64,000 nucleotides of DNA from an uncultured Ferrovum sp. GTDB lineage: Bacteria; Pseudomonadota; Gammaproteobacteria; Burkholderiales; Ferrovaceae. Every line of letters begins with the position of its first letter. Positions within the stretch are counted from its first letter, which is position 1. The notes under the pieces are model-generated. The model made no database searches and was not told the DNA's origin. It was given only the letters and a program-made list of their open reading frames with translations. Both the position numbers and the translations under genes were made by a program. The DNA lies in contig CAITLJ010000021.1 of the NCBI GenBank assembly GCA_903893215.1, positions 62,001 through 126,000 of the forward strand, written 5' to 3'. Positions 57,136 through 64,000 of this stretch are shown here, in pieces.

Positions 57136-58713
57136 TCAGTGGAAAGCCGGCGGGGTTTCGAAGGTGTGGTACGGGGCCGGCGACGGCACGGTCCACTCCA
57201 GACCTTCGGCGCCTTCCCATGCCTTGGCTTCGGCCTTCACGCCACCGCGGATGCACTTGATCACCACGTACAGGAACAGCAACTGGCTGAAACCCAACAG
57301 GAACGCACCGATCGACGAAATCTGGTTGAACTCGGTGAACTGCGGTGCATAGTCCGGAATACGGCGCGGCATGCCGGCCAGTCCCAGAAAATGCTGCGGG
57401 AAAAAGGTGATGTTGAACGAGATGGCGGTAAGCCAGAAGTGCACCTTGCCCAGCGTTTCGTCGTACATGTGGCCGGTCCACTTGGGCAGCCAATAGTAAG
57501 CACCGCCCATGATCGAGAAGATGGCGCCAGAGAACAGCACATAGTGAAAGTGCGCCACCACGTAGTACGTGTTGTGCAGGGTGATGTCGACCGGCGTCAC
57601 GGCCAGCACCAGACCGCTGAAGCCGCCGATGGTGAACAGCGAAACGAAGCCGATGGCGAACAGCATCGGGGTTTCGAAGGTGATCGACCCCTTCCACAGC
57701 GTGGCAATCCAGTTGAACACTTTCACGCCAGTGGGCACGGCGATCAGCATGGTGGCGTACATGAAGAACAGGTTGCCGGCAGCCGGCATGCCCACCGTGA
57801 ACATGTGATGGCCCCACACGATAAACGACAGCAGGGCGATCGAAGCCGTGGCGTATACCATCGAGGCGTAACCGAACAACGGCTTGCGGGCGAAGGTGGG
57901 GATGATGTGCGAGATGATGCCGAAAGCCGGCAGGATCATGATGTACACCTCCGGGTGGCCGAAGAACCAGAAGATGTGCATGAACATCGTCGGGTCACCA
58001 CCACCGGCGGCGTTGAAGAAGTGGGTACCGAAGTGGCGATCGGTAAGCAGCATGGTGACGGCACCAGCCAGCACGGGCATCACGGCGATCAGCAGGTAGG
58101 CGGTGATCAGCCAGGTCCACACAAACATCGGCATACGCATCAGGGTCATGCCAGGCGCACGCATATTCAGGATGGTGGTGATGATGTTGATCGAACCCAT
58201 GATCGAGGAGGCACCCATGATGTGCACCGCCAGGATGGTCATGTCGACCGAAATGCCGCCCTGGATCGACAGGGGCGGATAGAGCGTCCAGCCCGAACCG
58301 GCCGCACCGCCCGGGACCAGGAAGGAACCGACCAGCAGCGCTGCTGCCGGGGGCATCAGCCAGAAGCTCCAGTTGTTCATCCGGGCGAAGGCCATGTCGG
58401 AAGCCCCCACCATCAGCGGGATCTGCCAGTTGGCATAGCCCACGAAGGCCGGCATCACCGCGCCGAAAATCATCACCAGCGCATGGATGGTGGTGAGCTG
58501 ATTGAACACGTCCGGATTGACGATCTGGATACCGGGCTGGAACAGCTCGGCACGGATCACCAGGGCCATGAAGCCGCCCACAAAGAACATGATCAGGCTG
58601 AACCACATGTACATCGAACCGATGTCCTTGTGGTTGGTGGTGGTGAAGTATCGGCCAATGCCTGCGGGGGCATGGTGGTGGTCATCGTGTGCGTGGGCGT
58701 GTGCGGCTTCCAT
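57136..58713 (-). CDS. ctaD: Cytochrome c oxidase subunit I (aa3 type)
   Basis: A 525-residue catalytic subunit with 12 helices. [21 protein letters not shown] holds the CuB His ligand and the cross-linked Tyr, WGHHMFTVG the His pair for CuB, and [15 protein letters not shown] the haem ligands of helix X. The N-terminus is His-rich ([12 protein letters not shown]). ATG 58713 has GGAG about 7 bases upstream; the earlier TTG at 58728 would overlap it. Confidence 0.97.
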   Translation of the reverse strand: MEAAHAHAHDDHHHAPAGIGRYFTTTNHKDIGSMYMWFSLIMFFVGGFMALVIRAELFQPGIQIVNPDVFNQLTTIHALVMIFGAVMPAFVGYANWQIPLMVGASDMAFARMNNWSFWLMPPAAALLVGSFLVPGGAAGSGWTLYPPLSIQGGISVDMTILAVHIMGASSIMGSINIITTILNMRAPGMTLMRMPMFVWTWLITAYLLIAVMPVLAGAVTMLLTDRHFGTHFFNAAGGGDPTMFMHIFWFFGHPEVYIMILPAFGIISHIIPTFARKPLFGYASMVYATASIALLSFIVWGHHMFTVGMPAAGNLFFMYATMLIAVPTGVKVFNWIATLWKGSITFETPMLFAIGFVSLFTIGGFSGLVLAVTPVDITLHNTYYVVAHFHYVLFSGAIFSIMGGAYYWLPKWTGHMYDETLGKVHFWLTAISFNITFFPQHFLGLAGMPRRIPDYAPQFTEFNQISSIGAFLLGFSQLLFLYVVIKCIRGGVKAEAKAWEGAEGLEWTVPSPAPYHTFETPPAFH

Positions 58714-58786
58714 CGCGATCTCCGTCAAGCTGAAACTGGTTTGGATACGGTGCTGCTACTGAGGGGAATACCGGTCAGGCCGGAAC

Positions 58787-59626
58787 TCACCGAGCGGTGG
58801 TGTCCGCCATGCTGACCTTGTCAGCCGGCTGGGCAGCTTCCGCTTGCTTGGCTTTCTGCTCCTTGACCCAGGCGGCGTAGTCTTCGGGGCTCTTCGCCTC
58901 GACCACGATGGGCATGTAGCCGTGTTCCTTGCCGCAGATCTGGCTGCACTGGCCACGGTAGATGCCGGCTTCGTTCGCCTGGAACCAGGTGTCCTTGATG
59001 AAGCCGGGAATGCCGTACTGGTTCACGCCCAGTTGCGGCACATACCAGCCATGGATCACGTCGTTGGCCGTGATCAGCAGGCGGATCTTCTTGCCAACTG
59101 GCACCACCACGTTGTTGTCAGTCTCGAGCAGATAGTGCTCGTTGGTGATCTTGCCATGCTCTTCCGGCGAGCCGATCTGGTCGCGCGGGGTCGACAGGGT
59201 GGCATACAGCTTGACGCCGTCATTCAGGTAGTCGTACTGCCACTTCCACTGGTAAGCGGTGACCTTGATGGTCATATCCGGGTTGCTGGCGTCTTTCATG
59301 GCCAGCACGGTGCGCGTGGCCGGGAAAGCGATCACGGCCAGGATCACAAAGGGGATCAGCGTCCAGATCACTTCAACCAGATGGTTTTCGTGGAAGTTGG
59401 CGGCCACAGCGCCTTTCGACTTGCGGTGGGCGAACAGCGAATAAAACATCACGCCGAACACCACCACGAAGATGGCCAGGCAGACCCACAGGATTTCCAT
59501 GTGCAGGCCATAAATCTGCATGGAAATCGGCGTCTTCGGCGCAGGAATGTTGACGTCGTAGCCGGCCAGTGCCAGCGCCGGCAGGCTGGCGGCAATCGCC
59601 CCTGCGATCACGCGAAGTTTCTTCAT
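58787..59626 (-). CDS. ctaC: Cytochrome c oxidase subunit II
   Basis: A 279-residue exported subunit with a signal peptide (IAGAIAASLPALALAG), two membrane helices, and a cupredoxin domain. The CuA site is complete: His in VIHGWYVPQLGVNQ, then CSQICGKEHGYMPI (CxxxCxxxHxxM). No fused cytochrome c domain follows; the tail is a charged, Ala-rich segment. It opens the oxidase block. Confidence 0.97.
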   Translation of the reverse strand: MKKLRVIAGAIAASLPALALAGYDVNIPAPKTPISMQIYGLHMEILWVCLAIFVVVFGVMFYSLFAHRKSKGAVAANFHENHLVEVIWTLIPFVILAVIAFPATRTVLAMKDASNPDMTIKVTAYQWKWQYDYLNDGVKLYATLSTPRDQIGSPEEHGKITNEHYLLETDNNVVVPVGKKIRLLITANDVIHGWYVPQLGVNQYGIPGFIKDTWFQANEAGIYRGQCSQICGKEHGYMPIVVEAKSPEDYAAWVKEQKAKQAEAAQPADKVSMADTTAR

Positions 59627-59654
59627 GGTTAAGTGCCCTGTGTCGCTCTGAAAG

Positions 59655-60170
59655 TTATTTTTCAACCCGCAACAAAGCCCGCAGTTCTTCTGCCAGTCGG
59701 GCTTTGTCCTCGTCCATCATCATCCGTCCGATCACCGCCTCGCGGCCATGCGATCTGACGCGTAATTCCACCCGGCTCCGCCGGGTACTGCAAACCACGG
59801 TGCACCAGTGGCGGTTCCACGAACGCTGCCAAAGGCGCGACCGAATGCGCAGTTCATGCTGCAACTCCGAGCCGTCTATCACGATGCGCTCATAGTCGAG
59901 ATCGTGACCCGACAGCCAGCGAAATGCCCACCACAAGCCCAGCCACTCCAGACCAGCAAACGGCAGCACCGGCCACGCTCCGTAAAGCAGCGTGATGGCC
60001 AGCCCCACACCTACCGTGGTGCCGCCGACGATCAGCAAGGCCAGACGCTGACCCAAACGACTCAACGAGCGGTTGCGCAGTACTTCATGCACGAATTCAG
60101 GCTGACGCGGCATGGTGCCGACGTCCTGGTCCAACGCTTTGCCTGCGAGGTCAACCGAACGCTGTTCCAT
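59655..60170 (-). CDS. DUF2244 domain membrane protein
   Basis: A 171-residue protein with two central membrane segments (about 45-85) and a C-terminal cytosolic part with LDYERIVIDGSELQHELRIR and VELRVRSHGREAVIGRMM, typical of DUF2244. It lies between yacG and ctaC in the same direction, 5 bases after yacG. Its role is unknown; DUF2244 genes commonly neighbour cytochrome oxidases. ATG 60170 is preferred to upstream non-ATG starts inside yacG. Confidence 0.82.
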   Translation of the reverse strand: MEQRSVDLAGKALDQDVGTMPRQPEFVHEVLRNRSLSRLGQRLALLIVGGTTVGVGLAITLLYGAWPVLPFAGLEWLGLWWAFRWLSGHDLDYERIVIDGSELQHELRIRSRLWQRSWNRHWCTVVCSTRRSRVELRVRSHGREAVIGRMMMDEDKARLAEELRALLRVEK

Positions 60171-60174
60171 ATCC

Positions 60175-60396
60175 TCAGCCTTCAGAAGATAACATGTCGG
60201 TTTCAGGCGCCGCAAGGCTTGCGGGGTCAACCGGGCCAGATTCTGCCGGGACGCGATAACTCTCGTTGGCCCAGTGTCCCAGGTCGATCAGGCGGCAGCG
60301 TTCGGAACAAAACGGCCGCCATTGATTCTCCGGCGCATACAGGGCCGGCCGGGCGCACTGCGGGCAACTGACGGTTCGGGCAGCGCGGCGCGTCAT
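60175..60396 (-). CDS. yacG: Zinc-binding DNA gyrase inhibitor YacG
   Basis: A 73-residue protein with a zinc site CPQC ... FCSERCR and the family block [22 protein letters not shown]. YacG binds and inhibits GyrB. It is 4 bases downstream of zapD, the order coaE-zapD-yacG being conserved in proteobacteria. Confidence 0.95.
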   Translation of the reverse strand: MTRRAARTVSCPQCARPALYAPENQWRPFCSERCRLIDLGHWANESYRVPAESGPVDPASLAAPETDMLSSEG

Positions 60397-60400
60397 GGCG

Positions 60401-61468
60401 TCAGAGATTGCAGTAAGCGATCAGGAAGGGCACATCCTGCGCATGCAGGCAGGGGCGCAATCCTGGGCTGTTGCTGATGAAGCGGATGTTCAGCGCGTAC
60501 TTGTTGGCGCTGATTTCCGGCACGCAGTCCAGACCGTCAGGCAGCTGCAGCCGCAGCATCTGCGCCGGGCGCAGGATCGGCATCTGCTGGAAGGTGCCAC
60601 GCCGCGCAAGCTGCTGGGTGTCCTCACCGCTTTCGCGCAGGAAGCGCAGCACGGTGCGCAGTGCGCGGTGCAGCGGCTGCAGGGGCTCTAGCCATGCCTG
60701 CAGCTGTCCTTGCCGCACGTAGGACGGCTGGTGCAGCCAATGATGGTAGCCGGGCAGATCGAACTCGCACGCGCCACCGGGAATGTTGAAGCGGCTGCGG
60801 ATCGCCATCAGCCACTCGTTGTCGCGCAGGTGCTGGCCAAACTTGCCCTGGGTGGCGTGCAGCGCACTGGCCGCGCCACTGACTTCGGCCACGGCTTCAT
60901 CCAGACGATCACCCGACACCCCCGGGTTGCCGCGCAGGGACTCAAGCAACACCCGCTGCCGCTCAAGTTCCTGCAGCAGATCGCTCTTCATGTCGGCACG
61001 CGAGCCGGCGTCCAGAATCTCGAACAGCCGCGAGAACGCCACCTCGTGGTCCCGCGCCGTTTCCCGACGCATGAACAGCAGTACGCGCTCGTACATGTCC
61101 TCCAGACGCAACAGGGTGCGCACTCGCTCGTTGAGCGGATACTCGTAGGTGATCATGCGCGGTGTGGCCGCAGCCGGCGCGGGATCGCGCTGATGCGCAG
61201 CATTCACGGTGCCTGTGCCTGCGCCGGTACCGGGCATGAGCGCGGCACCAGGACCGGCGCTGGCATGCTCTGCGCCTGCAAACACCTTGCCTGGCGACCC
61301 GACAGGACGGCTCGCGGCCTGCCCGATGGCAGAAGACGGCACGACCGGCCCGCCCGGAGGCAAACCGAGGTCCAGCGACAGGCTCACCGGGGCCGCTGCG
61401 CGCGCCGACACCGCGGCACCGAGGGCACCGGGCACCGCGCCGGTAGGCGAGCGTCCTAACATGGTCAT
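60401..61468 (-). CDS. zapD: Cell division protein ZapD with a 104-residue N-terminal extension
   Basis: The conserved ZapD part (about residues 105-355) begins [20 protein letters not shown] and includes [10 protein letters not shown] and [17 protein letters not shown]. The frame is open for a further 104 codons to ATG 61468, which overlaps the coaE stop (ATGA) and has GGAGG 9 bases upstream; the internal ATG at 61156, where ordinary ZapD would begin, has no ribosome site. The extension is Ala/Gly/Pro/Ser-rich and probably disordered. ZapD cross-links FtsZ filaments. Confidence 0.85.
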   Translation of the reverse strand: MTMLGRSPTGAVPGALGAAVSARAAAPVSLSLDLGLPPGGPVVPSSAIGQAASRPVGSPGKVFAGAEHASAGPGAALMPGTGAGTGTVNAAHQRDPAPAAATPRMITYEYPLNERVRTLLRLEDMYERVLLFMRRETARDHEVAFSRLFEILDAGSRADMKSDLLQELERQRVLLESLRGNPGVSGDRLDEAVAEVSGAASALHATQGKFGQHLRDNEWLMAIRSRFNIPGGACEFDLPGYHHWLHQPSYVRQGQLQAWLEPLQPLHRALRTVLRFLRESGEDTQQLARRGTFQQMPILRPAQMLRLQLPDGLDCVPEISANKYALNIRFISNSPGLRPCLHAQDVPFLIAYCNL

Positions 61469-62139
61469 TCCTGCGAGCCTCCGTCGGGGTCTGCATGCAA
61501 CAGATGGGCCGAATCATGCACCCACTGAGCGGCGAAGACCAGATAGCGTTCGTGCAGACCCTGGACCGCTCCGCGCAAATCAAGCATTTCGGACGAATTT
61601 TCGATCACATCATCCGCGACTGCAAGCCGTTCGGCACGCGAAGCTTGCGCCGCCATAATGGCATCGACCTGGGCCTCGGTCACGCCGGGGCGGCGCAGTG
61701 CCCGGATGCGCTGCACCCCCTCCGTGCAATCGATCGCCAGTACGCGCTGCACCCGTCGCGCCCAGGCACCCGACTCGACAAACAGCGGCACGGCAAGCAC
61801 CGCATAAGGCTGTGACACCCGCTGCAGCGCATCGGTGGCGGCGGCCCGGATCATGGGGTGAAGGATACCCTCCAGCGCCATGCGCGCTGCCGGATCGGCA
61901 AACACAAGGGCACGCATCGCGGCACGATCCAGCGCACCTTCGGCGGTCAACAGGTGGGGGCCAAAGCGCCCGGTCAACGCCGGTAGCGCCGCGCCGCCCG
62001 GCGCGGTGAGTTGATGGGCCAGCACGTCGGTGTCGATCACCGCTGCCCCGGCCGCCTCGAACAGTGCGGCGGCCGTACTCTTGCCGGAAGCAATGCCGCC
62101 GATCAGGGCAACCGTCCACGGCTGCGCGCCAGTGGTCAC
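61465..62139 (-). CDS. coaE: Dephospho-CoA kinase
   Basis: About 224 residues. P-loop VALIGGIASGKSTAAALF, IDTDVLAHQLT and LHPMIRAAATDAL are characteristic. It performs the last step of CoA synthesis. The start is one of two adjacent GTGs (62142 or 62139); the second gives a GTGA overlap with the pilD stop and is preferred. Confidence 0.94.
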   Translation of the reverse strand: MTTGAQPWTVALIGGIASGKSTAAALFEAAGAAVIDTDVLAHQLTAPGGAALPALTGRFGPHLLTAEGALDRAAMRALVFADPAARMALEGILHPMIRAAATDALQRVSQPYAVLAVPLFVESGAWARRVQRVLAIDCTEGVQRIRALRRPGVTEAQVDAIMAAQASRAERLAVADDVIENSSEMLDLRGAVQGLHERYLVFAAQWVHDSAHLLHADPDGGSQE

Positions 62140-63050
62140 CACCAGGGCCCGGGATGAAACAGGCCGAGCAGTCCTCCGTAAGCCAGGAAAGGACCGAAGG
62201 GGATAGGCGCGCGCCGGTCATGGCCGGCACAGAGCATGGCGATACCGCCGCACAGGGCGCCGAGCAGCGAAGCCAGCAGAATGATGTTGGGTAGTGCCGC
62301 CCAGCCAAGCCATGCCCCGAGCGCGGCCAGCAGCTTGAAATCACCGGCTCCCATGCCGTCCTTGCCGGTGACCAGACGGAAGACCGTGGTGACGGTCCAG
62401 AGCAGGCCATAGCCCGCCACAGCACCACAGACCGCATCTGGCAGTCCGACGAAACCACCCAGCACATTCACCAGCAGTCCGGCCCACACCAGCGGCAGCG
62501 TCAGGTCGTCCGGCAGATACAGGGTATCCAGGTCGATGAACGTGAGCGCCACCAGGGTCCAGACCAATCCGAGGCCTGCGGCAGTCTGCAGGGTGGGGCC
62601 ATACGTGGCGGCCACCGCACCGGCCAACACAGCGCTGAGCAGTTCCACGAAGGGATAGCGCGGCGAAATCGGGTGAGCACAACCCGCACAGCGCCCCCGC
62701 AACAACACATAACTCAGCAGGGGGACGTTCTGCCAGGCGCGGATCGGCGCCCGGCATTGCGGGCAATGCGAGGCTGGCTGCGACAGGCTGTAGTTAAGGC
62801 CAACCCGGGCGGCGGCGCTGTCCGGTGCCAGTTGCGCCACCAGCTGCAGATCGAGCTCAGGGGTGCGCAGGCGCTCCGTGAGCAAGGCGGGGGCCTGCTC
62901 GTGCAACCAGTTCAGGCAGTCCATCGTCCAGTCGCGCGCCATCATGGCCGGCATGCGCCCGATCACCACGTTCAGGAAGCTGCCCACCAGCAACCCGAGC
63001 ACTGCGCAGCTCCACACCAGCCCGAGCGGCTGCCACAAGACGGCCAACAC
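62136..63050 (-). CDS. pilD: Type IV prepilin peptidase/N-methyltransferase
   Basis: A 304-residue membrane protease. The zinc-type Cys tetrad is C96-x2-C99 and C121-x2-C124; the aspartates are in FIDLDTLYLPDDLT and GMGAGDFKLLAALG (GxGD). FLNVVIGRMP near the N-terminus is typical. The start is GTG 63050, directly after the pilC stop. It cleaves and methylates prepilins. Confidence 0.95.
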   Translation of the reverse strand: MLAVLWQPLGLVWSCAVLGLLVGSFLNVVIGRMPAMMARDWTMDCLNWLHEQAPALLTERLRTPELDLQLVAQLAPDSAAARVGLNYSLSQPASHCPQCRAPIRAWQNVPLLSYVLLRGRCAGCAHPISPRYPFVELLSAVLAGAVAATYGPTLQTAAGLGLVWTLVALTFIDLDTLYLPDDLTLPLVWAGLLVNVLGGFVGLPDAVCGAVAGYGLLWTVTTVFRLVTGKDGMGAGDFKLLAALGAWLGWAALPNIILLASLLGALCGGIAMLCAGHDRRAPIPFGPFLAYGGLLGLFHPGPWW

Positions 63051-64000
63051 TCAGACCACCGACCCCATTTTGAAGATTGGCATGTACATCGCCACCACGA
63101 GGCCGCCGATCAGACCGCCCAGGATCACCATGATGGCCGGTTCGATCAGGCTGGAGATGGCGCTCACGGCATCATCCACCTCGGCTTCGTAAAAATCGGC
63201 CACCTTGGTCAGCATGGCATCGAGCGAGCCGGACTCCTCGCCAATCGACGCCATCTGCAGCAGCATGTTGGGGAACACCCCGGTAGCCTGCATGGCCACG
63301 GTAAGCGAACTGCCTGTGCTGACGTCGGCTTGAATGCGTTTGGTGGCCTGATAGAACACATTGTTGCCAGCCGCACCCGCCACCGAATCGAGAGCTTCAA
63401 CCATGGGCACACCGGCCGCAAACATGGTGCTCAGCGTGCGCGCCCAACGCGCCGTGGACGCCTTGTGAAGCAGAGGACCAAAAATGGGCAGGCGCAGCAT
63501 GCCCCGGTCCATCACCATCTGCATGGCCTCCGAGCGTTTCCAGGCAGTCATAAAAGCGTAACCGCCAATCGTCAGCGCCCCCAGCATCAACCACCAGTAG
63601 TGCACGAAGAAATCGGACAGCGCGATCACCACCAGGGTGGGAAAGGGCAGGTCGGCGCCAAAGCTGGAGAACAGCTCCTTGAATTGCGGGACCACGAAAA
63701 TCATGATCACGGCGGTGATCAGCACGGCCACCGCGATCACCGCGGTGGGATAAAACAGGGCCGAGCGGATCTTGCTCTTCAGCGCCAGCAGTTTTTCCTT
63801 GTAGGTGGCCAGCCGGTCGAGCAGGGTATCCAGGATGCCAGCGGCTTCGCCGGCACCGACCAGGTTGCAGTACAACTGGTCGAAGTACTGGGGACGACGC
63901 GAGAAGGCGGTTTGCAGGCTGCTGCCGGTTTCAACATCGGTCCGCACGTCGGTAAGCAGGCGGCTGACCGCCGGGTTGCTGCTGCCCTTGGCAACGATCT
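63051..64000 (-). CDS. pilC: Type IV pilus inner membrane protein PilC, 3' part
   Basis: The frame continues to the window edge (316 residues present; start outside). It contains two GspF domains: FYPTAVIAVAVLITAVIMIFVVPQFKELF and ARTLSTMFAAGVPMVEALDSVAGAAGN, and FPNMLLQMASIGEESGSLDAMLTKVADFYE. The C-terminal helix IMVILGGLIGGLVVAMYMPIF is the family end. It is the inner membrane platform for pilus assembly. Confidence 0.95.
   Translation of the reverse strand, partial: IVAKGSSNPAVSRLLTDVRTDVETGSSLQTAFSRRPQYFDQLYCNLVGAGEAAGILDTLLDRLATYKEKLLALKSKIRSALFYPTAVIAVAVLITAVIMIFVVPQFKELFSSFGADLPFPTLVVIALSDFFVHYWWLMLGALTIGGYAFMTAWKRSEAMQMVMDRGMLRLPIFGPLLHKASTARWARTLSTMFAAGVPMVEALDSVAGAAGNNVFYQATKRIQADVSTGSSLTVAMQATGVFPNMLLQMASIGEESGSLDAMLTKVADFYEAEVDDAVSAISSLIEPAIMVILGGLIGGLVVAMYMPIFKMGSVV

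Noticed and set aside
56986-58815. A 609-residue plus-strand open frame
   Set aside because: It is a mirror of ctaD, whose catalytic motifs are complete. The antisense product is dominated by His, Gly and Arg and has no recognisable domain.

Overview
The window is a dense, high-GC chromosomal segment of a proteobacterium, most likely a betaproteobacterium. The evidence is its conserved gene neighbourhoods: lolB-ispE-tRNA(Gln)-prs-rplY-pth-ychF; pilC-pilD-coaE-zapD-yacG; ctaC-ctaD-small assembly protein-ctaG-DUF2970-ctaE; SURF1-ctaA-ctaB-sco; paired M16 proteases next to ftsY-ftsEX-rpoH; metX-metW; and an EIIA-HPr-EI phosphotransfer chain without a visible sugar permease. Genus cannot be fixed from the sequence; Rhodocyclales- or Nitrosomonadales-like lineages fit. 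I see no CRISPR array, prophage, insertion sequence, rRNA operon or toxin-antitoxin module.

Layout. 1-606: 5' part of ubiE and a DUF971 gene. 661-5339: Pho box, phoBR, then EIIA, HPr and EI. 5340-5860: a gene-poor stretch with four consecutive hairpins and a perfect inverted repeat ahead of a GntR/UTRA regulator. 6647-8669: rubredoxin-metX-metW, overlapping. 8708-13721: glyoxalase I, an AmpG-like permease, an M28 peptidase with a repeat-rich upstream region, then divergent xthA and pyrE. 13772-19026: a secreted DUF885 metallopeptidase converging with gatCAB. 19128-29174: a long cell-shape and lipoate run (mreBCD, mrdA, rodA, rlpA, dacA, ybeD-like, lipB, lipA), ending in a remnant of a pirin gene.

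29469-33176: a DUF6502 protein, a PAS-GGDEF diguanylate cyclase and an L-lactate permease. 33263-42027 (mostly minus strand): ychF, pth, rplY, prs, tRNA-Gln, ispE, lolB and a TPR protein, with a plus-strand sulfite dehydrogenase pair (sorAB-like) sitting between pth and ychF. 42154-47230: mutM, ferredoxin, coaD, rsmD and two M16-family genes. 47336-50972: ftsY, ftsE, ftsX and rpoH, the last preceded by a CIRCE-type operator. 51027-59626: cytochrome aa3 oxidase structural and assembly genes, including a 40-residue small assembly protein. 59655-64000: DUF2244, yacG, a zapD with a long N-terminal extension, coaE, pilD and the 3' part of pilC.

Functionally this is housekeeping: envelope growth (Mre/Rod, PBP2, RlpA, DacA, LolB), respiration (heme A synthesis, copper delivery, oxidase subunits), translation quality (GatCAB, Pth, L25), cofactors (lipoate, CoA, isoprenoid precursors) and stress control. 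No complete undescribed multi-gene system is evident. The points most worth follow-up are the structured intergenic region after ptsI, the CIRCE-like site at rpoH, the extended ZapD, the sorAB insertion into a conserved operon, the pirin remnant and the CxxxC membrane protein in the oxidase assembly cluster.
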